Below, in pieces: positions 1-5,627 of a DNA stretch of 11,073 nucleotides. The notes under the pieces were generated by a model. That model worked only from the letters and a program-made list of their open reading frames with translations, searched no databases and was not told the origin of the DNA. The position numbers and the translations under genes are program-made. Source of the DNA: Acidobacteriota bacterium (lineage in GTDB: Bacteria > Acidobacteriota > Terriglobia > Terriglobales > Acidobacteriaceae); contig JAKAAZ010000111.1 in NCBI GenBank assembly GCA_021802085.1, forward strand, positions 1-11,073. The letters run 5' to 3'. Within the stretch, counting starts at the first letter, position 1. The number at the start of each line of letters is the position of its first letter.

Positions 1-2
1 TC

Positions 3-125
3 GACTGGTCTAACTGGCGTCGGGCTCACCAACTCCTGGCCATCTTCTACCACTACCGAAAACGCGAATCTCCCCTGCCTGATTGCTTCCGGCAACTCCT
101 ACCCGATCAATATCTACAACTGTAG
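3..125 (+). pseudogene. C-terminal tail of a DDE-type transposase (partial, runs off the left edge)
   Basis: Frame 3 is open from the first bases to a TAG at 123-125 and encodes 40 residues beginning DWSNWRRAHQLLAIFYHYRK. The pattern W-x-x-WRR-x-HQ-x3-A-x3-HYRKR resembles the basic tails I associate with IS701-like/DDE_5 transposases; this is recognition from memory and the family assignment is tentative. The start and catalytic core lie outside the window. Its last bases overlap the end of the antisense glycoside hydrolase remnant (114-125). The hydrolase loses family-like sequence at about 147, so the end of this insertion sequence should fall between about 126 and 149. The parent element may be intact outside the window. 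It could also be a chance frame, but the composition and the position at the breakpoint argue against that. Confidence 0.5.
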
Positions 126-962
126 TACTAAATCTGGCATAAAGGACCCTGAGCCTGTTATAGGTTGATAATTTTCCGCAAATCCGCTGCGAGCTACCAT
201 GCGGCAGAAGCGAACTCGCATTGCATGCGCCAGGTCGGGCCTTCCGGCATCCTCCAGCCCCTGCGACAACATCATCATTGTGGGCGCCCAAATCGGTCCT
301 CGCCAGTATCCATTCGGATTAAAAAAAGGGCCGTTGATCTCTTCTGTCGCAAAGCCATTCGGTGTAAGAAAGCGTCCGTTTTCCATAAGGTGGGCAATCA
401 ACCGATCTCGGAATGGTTCAGGCAGCCGCTTCCCAAGGATCAAAGGCAAATAAAGAATCAGACTGCTCGTTGGAGCTACTTTATGATTGAAAGCGCGCAA
501 TGCGACAAACTGGGTACGATTCCAGTATTTGTCCATTAGCAATTCCAACAGAGCATCGCTTCGCTTATGCCACATTTGAGCGTCCGATTGTTTTCCGAGC
601 CTCGCAGCTATCTTGGAGAGCTCATCCATCTGGACAACAAGAAGCGCTGCCAGACCGGGTGTTTCAATCGGTGGTGAACTGAAGAAGATGGTGGTGTTGT
701 CCCAGCCGGAATCATCTCCGTGGTCATATTCCGGCAGCCCGTCATGATCCGCATCACGATATCGAAAATACCAGTCCGTCCACTTGGATAATGGCTCGTA
801 CACTTCGTTCAGTTTCTTCGAGTCGATAGAGTTGCTGTGGGCTATCATCCAGGCAAGCACCCATCCCTGCACCGGAGGCTTCGTATGCTTCCACGATTCC
901 TTTCATCATTCATTACGTCCGGCAGTTGCCCGCTCTTATCCTGATTGTCGAACGGGATCATG
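114..962 (-). pseudogene. GH63/trehalase-like glycoside hydrolase remnant, broken at both ends and frameshifted
   Basis: The open part (114-872, GTG) encodes 252 residues of an (alpha/alpha)6-barrel glycosidase of the GH63/MGH-like type. Landmarks are TKPPVQGW just upstream of the GTG, DSGWDNTTIF (the aspartate-bearing motif holding the usual general acid), GYWRGPIW, and ENYQPITG (usual site of the catalytic base). Such enzymes remove glucosyl or related units from oligosaccharides; the substrate here is unknown. Coding resemblance continues upstream: ESWKHTKPPV is in the same frame, but a TGA stands at 903-905. The preceding family-like stretch MIPFDNQDKSGQLPDVMNDE is in another frame (about 902-961). 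Adding one A to the A-run at 901-903 would rejoin them. N-terminal sequence is replaced by an IS1380 transposase at about 961. The C-terminus (FMPDLVLQL) appears to derive from an inserted element. It is surely non-functional. Confidence 0.8.
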
Positions 963-1714
963 GCCTCGCTCATGCGCGCGCTGATGGCGAATCCGATCGG
1001 TCCCTGCGGACCATCGGCGCGCTTCTCGTCGCGCAGCCAGCCAGGCAACTCCTTCTCGTGGCTGGCCGAATCGCCGCGATAATAGAAGCTTGTCACCGTC
1101 TCCGGCAGCGCCGCGAAGGCTCGTTTCGCCCCCACCAGTGGGGCCATCATCGCCGGCACGTTGCCGTCGCGAAACTCATCGGCCAGGACCACATCCATCT
1201 CCGCCCATACCGCCAGCATCGGCTGATAGCCGCGCTCGCCTTCATAGGTGCGCAGCGCCTCCCGCTTGTGGCTCTCGATGATGGTCGCGTCTTGGTCCAC
1301 CGTCGCAATGCGCTGCTCCGGCTCCGGCCCGTCTCTGGCCTGCTCCAGCTTCTCCTCGCAATGGAACCGGTTCAGAAACTGCCGCGCCGCTTCCGGAGAA
1401 GGAACCTCATGCCCCAGCATTTCTTTCAGCCCGGCATCGTCGTGAAAATGCTGGAAGTCGTCCAGGCACTCGCCGCCCACCGCGTTCAGCACCACGAAGC
1501 TCTCCACCATCGTGGCTTCGTCGTAGCCGCGCTCCCGCTGCTTGATCTGCACATACTGACGCACCCTGGCCGACACGCCCAGGGTGCGGAACGCCTGCAC
1601 CACCAGCGGCACGCCGCCCCAGGCGGTCAATGTTTCCTGCAGCGGCTCATCATCAATCTCAAACAACAGCGGAGATTCGGTCGGCGAAGGCTTCCGGGGT
1701 GGATTCATGTCCAC
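962..1714 (-). pseudogene. IS1380-family transposase, C-terminally truncated and fused to hydrolase sequence
   Basis: The frame starts at GTG 1714 (or ATG 1708, MNPPRKPSPTESPLLF) and stays open to 845, giving 289 codons. Only about the first 250 residues are transposase. The N-terminal region (GGVPLVVQAFRTLG ... GYDEATMVESFVVLNAVGGE), the first catalytic aspartate context (DQDATIIESHK, residues 140-150) and the second (YYRGDSASHEKEL, D215) match the IS1380 DDE fold. Family members are roughly 400-plus residues, so the last catalytic acidic residue and the C-terminus are missing. From M252 (codon 959-961) the reading passes without a stop into GH63-type sequence, then out of frame after the frameshift at 901-903. 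Upstream, at 1725-1822, lie hairpins that may or may not belong to the element. I cannot identify a terminal inverted repeat pair because the distal end is lost. Confidence 0.85.
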
Positions 1715-1724
1715 ATCGTAACCG

Positions 1725-1750
1725 TTCCTCGCACCTGAAAGGTGCAGGAA
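1725..1750. repeat. Hairpin 1 with TGAAA loop
   Basis: TTCCT-c-GCACC (1725-1735) pairs with GGTGCAGGAA (1741-1750) around the loop TGAAA, with a single bulged C at 1730. It lies 11 bases upstream of the IS1380 transposase GTG. It could be a subterminal hairpin of the element or the first member of the palindrome cluster that follows. There is no adjacent T-run, so it is not a standard intrinsic terminator. Confidence 0.65.
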
Positions 1751-1759
1751 AGTAAGTAT

Positions 1760-1778
1760 CCTCCGGCAAAGCCGGAGG
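1760..1778. repeat. Hairpin 2, CCTCCGGC-AAA-GCCGGAGG
   Basis: A perfect 8-bp stem with an AAA loop. It shares the 13-base core CCGGCAAAGCCGG exactly with hairpin 4 at 1933-1949, 170 bases away, which suggests a repeated palindromic unit rather than a unique regulatory site. It is followed by CTTTACGG, too short a T-run for an obvious terminator. Confidence 0.75.
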
Positions 1779-1782
1779 CTTT

Positions 1783-1821
1783 ACGGTTGCTGGCCCCTCA
1801 AAGGGGCCTTTTCGCAACCGT
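1783..1821. repeat. Hairpin 3, two-tier stem-loop
   Basis: An outer stem ACGGTTGC (1783-1790) pairs with GCAACCGT (1814-1821). An inner stem GGCCCC (1792-1797) pairs with GGGGCC (1803-1808) around TCAAA. The asymmetry between the tiers is one base on the left and five (TTTTC) on the right. Nested perfect pairing of 14 base pairs in 39 bases is unlikely by chance. It is the largest member of the cluster, and its design (GC stem, loop ending in AAA) matches the others. Confidence 0.75.
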
Positions 1822-1826
1822 TGAAA

Positions 1827-1850
1827 GCAACCGCAACCGCAACAGCAACA
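1827..1850. repeat. Four-copy GCAACM hexamer tandem repeat
   Basis: The units are GCAACC, GCAACC, GCAACA, GCAACA, directly after the two-tier hairpin. The unit resembles the arm GCAACCG of that hairpin, so it may have arisen by slippage from it. No coding or regulatory role is visible. Confidence 0.6.
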
Positions 1851-1932
1851 GCCATGTGATCCAAATGGCTCGGGCTATGCTCACAGTAATGTGGAAAGGC
1901 GTACTCCCGGAACTGTCAAACTTCTACTGCCA

Positions 1933-1949
1933 CCCCGGCAAAGCCGGGG
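1933..1949. repeat. Hairpin 4, CCCCGGC-AAA-GCCGGGG, between the EVE gene end and the palindrome cluster
   Basis: A perfect 7-bp stem with an AAA loop and the same CCGGCAAAGCCGG core as hairpin 2. On the + strand it is followed by GTTCTCCTTTTTG, an interrupted T-rich stretch. On the - strand it lies 23 bases past the EVE stop but has no U-tract after the stem. It may slow polymerase or protect the 3' end of the - strand transcript, but it does not look like a canonical Rho-independent terminator in either direction. Confidence 0.7.
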
Positions 1950-1972
1950 GTTCTCCTTTTTGCAATAGTAAA

Positions 1973-2350
1973 CTACCTACTCGTAAGCCACTCGTATTGC
2001 CCTTCTGCCAACGGAACGACCGACAATCTCCCCTGTCGAACCAGCGGTGAGTCTCGAAACAATCTTTCCTCCTTCACATCGGCCAGCGTCGTTGGCGATA
2101 CAGCCTTGCCAACGCGGATTCGAACCACCGGAACCTTCGGATCGCTGGCATCGACGGCCACTACAGTTGCCGTGCCAACTGCTGATCTTTCCTCGCCCGT
2201 GTGATAGATCACCAGTCGGTCTTTGGGCTGCATCTCACGCAGATGTTTCACCGCGGCGGGATTTGTCACTCCATCCCAGACGGTTTCACCATCGCGCTTC
2301 AGATCGCTGAACGAATAGGACGCTGGCTCGGTTTTCAGCAGATAGTCCAT
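1973..2350 (-). CDS. EVE-domain protein
   Basis: The product is 125 residues, essentially one EVE domain (PUA-like fold). The start is ATG 2350 (MDYLLKTEPASYSFSDL); a longer in-frame reading to 2473 is only the overlap with the upstream gene. Family signatures are LLKTEP-x-x-YSF at the N-terminus, TVWDGVTNPAAVKHLREM (residues 23-40), GDRVLIYHTGEE-like KDRLVIYHTGEE (43-54), and the C-terminal DSPLVRQGRLSVVPL (100-114). EVE domains bind modified bases in DNA or RNA in an aromatic pocket; the ligand here cannot be told from sequence. It is cytoplasmic. The ATG follows the stop of the YhaM-like gene by 2 bases, and the sequence AAGGAAAG inside the end of that gene serves as the ribosome binding site, so translation is probably coupled. 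The length is a little below that of typical full-size bacterial EVE proteins but the fold looks complete. Confidence 0.93.
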   Translation of the reverse strand: MDYLLKTEPASYSFSDLKRDGETVWDGVTNPAAVKHLREMQPKDRLVIYHTGEERSAVGTATVVAVDASDPKVPVVRIRVGKAVSPTTLADVKEERLFRDSPLVRQGRLSVVPLAEGQYEWLTSR

Positions 2351-2352
2351 GA

Positions 2353-3348
2353 CTAACTTTCCTTCGCCTCTGGCTGGGCAAGAAATGCCCGCGTATTCAC
2401 TAACGGCCGCTCCAACGCGCGCACTCGATCGATGTACACGGGCGCTGCCGCGCCTTCCGAGAGAGGCTGACACGCCTCCTGGATCGCCAGCATTTTGGCT
2501 TCCGCATCATCCAGATAGTGGAGCAGCACGGCTTCGGGAATCATGGGCAGCTTGGGCGATCCGAATTCGAACGATCCATGATGACTCAAAATGATGTGCT
2601 CGACCAGAGTGTGGATGTGCTTGGGAAATCCCGGCAGGCATTTCACTTTTTCATCGAGCAGCCGCGTGGCGATGGAGATATGACCGATCAGTTGTCCTTC
2701 CAGCGTGTACTCAAAACCGCGCCCCCAACTCAGTTCGTAAATCTTCCCGATATCGTGCAGAACTGCTCCCGCCAGCAGCAGGTCGCGGTGAATCAGCGGG
2801 AAATGGCTGGCCGCCAGATCGCAGAACTGGATCAGATCGACAACATGTTCCAACAGGCCGCCGATCCAGGCATGGTGCATAAATTTTGCCGCTGGCGCAG
2901 CGCGGTAGCGCCGCGCAATTTCCGGATCGTCGAGGAAAGCAAATACCAGTCGTTTCAAATCCGGATCGGAGAAGCTGTTTACCGATGACCGGAGTTCCGC
3001 CCACAGTCCTTCGATATCGCGCGTCGTCTTGCGCTGGAAATCTCCCAGATCAATTTGGGCTGGATCGAGCCGCGTGATTTCCGTCACCCGCAGTTGGAGC
3101 TTGCCGTTGAATTCATCCACGCATGCGCGCACATCTACAAAGTCATTCTGTTCGAACTTTGCGGACCACGTCTCGGCGTTGTCCCACACGCGTCCATCCA
3201 GTCGTCCGGTGCGGTCGCACAATGTCAGGGAAAGATACTTGGCAGCGCCATCGCTTCGGTCGCGCAGTTGTTTCTGCGCCACCAAGAAGTGTGAGCGTAT
3301 GTTACTACCGCGATGCCTGGCGGCATCAGCAAGGAAGAAATCTTTCAT
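2353..3348 (-). CDS. YhaM-like 3'-5' exoribonuclease (OB-fold plus HD domain)
   Basis: The product is 331 residues from ATG 3348. The start is chosen because GAGGAG lies at 3352-3357; the longer reading starts at a TTG (3381) and lacks such a site. An N-terminal OB-fold nucleic-acid-binding domain (about 16-95: KYLSLTLCDRTGRLDGRVWD ... LQLRVTEI) precedes an HD phosphohydrolase domain (about 155-300). Metal-ligand candidates are H168 (LLEHVV), H198-D199 (HDIGK), H223 (GHISI), H256-H257 (LSHHG) and D280/D281. The block YTLEGQLIGHISI and LSHHGSFEFGSPKLPMIPEA are close to Bacillus YhaM, an exonuclease of RNA (and DNA in vitro) needing metal ions. The role here is probably cytoplasmic nucleic-acid turnover. 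It lies between the parvulin gene (86 bases upstream) and the EVE gene (2 bases downstream). A 7-bp inverted repeat sits in its leader. Confidence 0.93.
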   Translation of the reverse strand: MKDFFLADAARHRGSNIRSHFLVAQKQLRDRSDGAAKYLSLTLCDRTGRLDGRVWDNAETWSAKFEQNDFVDVRACVDEFNGKLQLRVTEITRLDPAQIDLGDFQRKTTRDIEGLWAELRSSVNSFSDPDLKRLVFAFLDDPEIARRYRAAPAAKFMHHAWIGGLLEHVVDLIQFCDLAASHFPLIHRDLLLAGAVLHDIGKIYELSWGRGFEYTLEGQLIGHISIATRLLDEKVKCLPGFPKHIHTLVEHIILSHHGSFEFGSPKLPMIPEAVLLHYLDDAEAKMLAIQEACQPLSEGAAAPVYIDRVRALERPLVNTRAFLAQPEAKES

Positions 3349-3351
3349 GCG

Positions 3352-3357
3352 CTCCTC
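3352..3357 (-). promoter_or_regulatory. Ribosome binding site GAGGAG deciding the YhaM-like start
   Basis: Read on the - strand, GAGGAG ends 3 bases before ATG 3348, with purine-rich sequence (GGAAGAGGAG) around it. No comparable site precedes the TTG at 3381. The spacing is short but the match is strong. Confidence 0.6.
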
Positions 3358-3376
3358 TTCCGGAATGCGGCTAGCA

Positions 3377-3392
3377 GGCAACCTTGGTTGCC
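3377..3392. repeat. Inverted repeat GGCAACC-TT-GGTTGCC in the leader of the YhaM-like gene
   Basis: A perfect 7-bp inverted repeat with a 2-base centre lies about 30 bases upstream of the YhaM-like ATG and 42 bases past the parvulin stop. The centre is too tight for a good RNA hairpin without opening the innermost pair, so it could equally be a protein-binding dyad in DNA. No T-run follows on the - strand, so it is not an intrinsic terminator. Confidence 0.5.
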
Positions 3393-3434
3393 GCGGCCCG
3401 CGCCGAGTATCGCAATCGGCAAAGCGAAAGGAAC

Positions 3435-5318
3435 CTACTGTGGCTGTTCAGTCGATGAAGAAGAAGCCGGGACGGGAGATGACGTCTCGCCGCTGCTTCC
3501 AGAGGACGACGCTGGGGACATCGACGTGCCTTTCCCTTTGTCTTGTTCCTCTTTTTTCTTTTCGTCGCTCAAACGCGTTTTCTCGCCGTTGCGGACCGTG
3601 ACCTTCTTTTGTTTCTTCTTCGCCGTCGCGGTGGACCCATTCAACCCCAACGCTGCGTCCTGCACCTTCGCATTTTCAGCCTCGACGGGGGACAGGCTTG
3701 TGGGCTTGGCATTGTCGCGCTTGACCGTCTTCATCTTGGAGCTAGTCTTGTGCTTCTTGTTCGTGCGCCGTTCCGCCTTAGTGTTGGCCTCATCACTGAA
3801 ACGCCATTTGCCTACTTTGGGCTGCGTGATCAAAGGCGCATGTTCCAGATCCGGTCCGAGTGGCTGCACGTCGGAGGCGGTCGCGGTTTCCGCTGCCACA
3901 CTCGCCGAACTTGCGGCGGATACTGGCTCATTCGGAATGGCCGACGTAGCAACCTGCTCGGCTGATACCGGGGCAGCTGGCGCGCGACCGAAGCGAAACT
4001 TCACGGGCTTGGGTTCATTCTTCTTCCCGTGCGTATTTTTTCCATGCACGACAGACGCGGTTTGAACCGCTGGAGACGCTGTTCCCAGGGCCGGGGCAGA
4101 CGCTACCTGGGTAGCCGTGTTCTTCATATGAACAGTACCGCGCCCGTAACGGACTTCACGAGTCTTGGCTTTCTTCTTTTTCTTCTTCGGCTGGGGTGGG
4201 GTATAGGCCGCAAACGTCGGCTTGGATTCATTGGGGCTTGCACCTGAGTCGATGTACCCAGGCCGTATGTCTTTATAGGCCTCCTCGCGCAGGCGAGTGA
4301 GATACTGTCGCACAGCAGGTTCGATCTTTTGCATGTAAAGCGCCTGCTCAATTTGCGGCTCAGCCTTCTGCAGCGGCTCGGCGCCCCCTGGAGTGTGCGC
4401 CGTGACCTGGAGAAGAATGTAGCCCTGCCGGGTGCGAATCGGCGCTGTATACCCCCCCACCGGAAGATCGAAGGTCTGGTCTTCCAATACCTTCGCCAAA
4501 GCGCCGCGATGAAATTCGCCCAGATCCCCACCCTGTTGGGCTGTTGGACCGGAGGAATATTGTTTCGCCAGTTCAGTAAAACTTGCGCCGGCTTTCAGCT
4601 TGGCTTCCACTTCTTTGGCTTTGGCGTCCGCGGCGGCTAGTTCGGCGCTGGTAGGGTTTTCACTCGTCGGAATCAGGATTTCGTTCAGGCGAACGGATTC
4701 CTGGCGGGTGAAGCTGTCTAAGTGGTCCTGATAGTATTTTTGAATTTCCGCCTGAGACAGTTGCAACTTGCTGCCGACCTCGTCCCGCACCACCTGCTGC
4801 GTAATGATGCTGTTGCGAATGTTGGCTTTGAAATCCTCCCACGAAATACCCTGCTGCTCCACTGCTTTTTCCAGATCGTCGAGAGAGTCGAGATGGTTCT
4901 CTTTACGAACCTCGTCCAATCGCTTGATCAGCTCGGTGTCCCCGGTGATTCCTAGTTGCTTGCCTTTCGACAGCAGTAGCTGCTGATCGATCAGGTCTCG
5001 AAGAAGGTTTTTTTGACTACTGTTGATCTGATCGATGGTCCAGTTGTTCTGGCGTGCCTCCTGGGCCAACTGCGTCTGGGCGCGGGTCAGGTCGTCATTG
5101 GTAATGACCTGATCGTTGACACGGGCAATGATCTCCACCACCGGAGTTCCGTACAAACTGGTCAGATCGTTCGAATTTGAATCCAGATTGGTGCTGGCAC
5201 CGATTGTCGGGGCCCCCTGGACAGGGGCATCGCCGGTTGTTTGCGCCGCGCCGCGAAAGCACAGGGTAACGACGACAGCAAGAGGAAGAACAACGCGCAC
5301 AACTGGTCGAAACTTCAT
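3435..5318 (-). CDS. Exported SurA/PpiC-type parvulin peptidyl-prolyl isomerase with long Lys/Ser-rich tail
   Basis: The product is 627 residues from ATG 5318. A Sec signal peptide fits residues 1-25 (basic MKFRPVVR, hydrophobic VVLPLAVVVTLC, AAQ cleavage), so it acts in the periplasm. A SurA_N-like helical chaperone region spans about 58-200 (RVNDQVITNDDLTRAQ ... LLRDLIDQQLLLSKGKQLGI). A parvulin domain spans about 206-307, with VRLNEILI, FTELAKQYSSGPTAQQGGDLGEFHRGAL, FDLPVGGYTAPIRTRQGYILLQV. It is expected to help outer-membrane and secreted proteins fold by prolyl cis-trans isomerisation. Residues 358-627 are a low-complexity, probably disordered tail with a KKKKKK run (378-383), many Lys/Ser/Ala/Thr, and three imperfect motifs (VRYGRG, FRFGRA, KWRFSD). 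SurA homologues normally end soon after the parvulin part, so about 40% of this protein is extension. The start has no strong Shine-Dalgarno. It is first in a possible unit with the YhaM-like and EVE genes. Confidence 0.92.
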   Translation of the reverse strand: MKFRPVVRVVLPLAVVVTLCFRGAAQTTGDAPVQGAPTIGASTNLDSNSNDLTSLYGTPVVEIIARVNDQVITNDDLTRAQTQLAQEARQNNWTIDQINSSQKNLLRDLIDQQLLLSKGKQLGITGDTELIKRLDEVRKENHLDSLDDLEKAVEQQGISWEDFKANIRNSIITQQVVRDEVGSKLQLSQAEIQKYYQDHLDSFTRQESVRLNEILIPTSENPTSAELAAADAKAKEVEAKLKAGASFTELAKQYSSGPTAQQGGDLGEFHRGALAKVLEDQTFDLPVGGYTAPIRTRQGYILLQVTAHTPGGAEPLQKAEPQIEQALYMQKIEPAVRQYLTRLREEAYKDIRPGYIDSGASPNESKPTFAAYTPPQPKKKKKKAKTREVRYGRGTVHMKNTATQVASAPALGTASPAVQTASVVHGKNTHGKKNEPKPVKFRFGRAPAAPVSAEQVATSAIPNEPVSAASSASVAAETATASDVQPLGPDLEHAPLITQPKVGKWRFSDEANTKAERRTNKKHKTSSKMKTVKRDNAKPTSLSPVEAENAKVQDAALGLNGSTATAKKKQKKVTVRNGEKTRLSDEKKKEEQDKGKGTSMSPASSSGSSGETSSPVPASSSSTEQPQ

Positions 5319-5627
5319 TTGTTAACTCATACCATCCATGCCTGCTGCGCCATGACATCTAGAATCCGGTGGCTTTATTGCAAGATCGGTGCCGGTTCGG
5401 ATATGGCAACATGATGCAGGTCAATTCCGTTGCTTTCATTCTAACCGCATCCGGTGCCGCTTTCCCAGCCCATCAAAATTCAGTATCGCCGGACGCGATG
5501 GAAGTTCGCCTGAAAGCGTCCGTCGCAGCTGCGGCAATGCTACACTGAGTCTTAAGTTTATGCAGTCACCCTTGCCAGCCAACCGCAGCGTGATTCCAAT
5601 CCAGGTAGCCCAAGGAACCCTAGGTTC
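5319..5627. other. Divergent intergenic region between the parvulin and S41 protease genes
   Basis: These 309 bases carry no gene I can support; the short open frames crossing them have no family features. They must hold the start signals for both divergent genes. I see one weak - strand promoter candidate (5356-5383) and no convincing + strand pair. The octamer CGGTGCCG occurs twice (5387-5394 and 5452-5459), which may be chance. Confidence 0.7.
5356..5383 (-). promoter_or_regulatory. Possible sigma-70-type promoter for the parvulin gene
   Basis: On the - strand TTGCAA (5378-5383) is followed after 16 bases by TAGATG (5356-5361). Each hexamer matches four of six consensus positions. It would place transcription start about 30 bases upstream of ATG 5318. 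Weak matches like this are common by chance. Confidence 0.3.

Noticed and set aside
926..1738. Long + strand open frame opposite the transposase
   Set aside because: It is the antisense of the high-G+C IS1380 transposase; the His/Arg/Leu-rich translation has no recognisable domain.
1725..1950. Hairpin cluster considered as a CRISPR array
   Set aside because: The units differ in stem sequence and length and are not regularly spaced; there are no direct repeats separating spacers and no cas genes.
2351..2473. N-terminal extension of the EVE protein to 2473
   Set aside because: It overlaps the coding end of the YhaM-like gene and its Arg/Ser-rich translation is unlike EVE proteins, which begin near the LLKTEP motif.
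3313..4065. Long + strand open frame opposite the parvulin tail
   Set aside because: It is the complement of Lys- and Ser-rich codons, giving a Phe/Ser/Cys-rich translation with no features and no good ribosome binding site.
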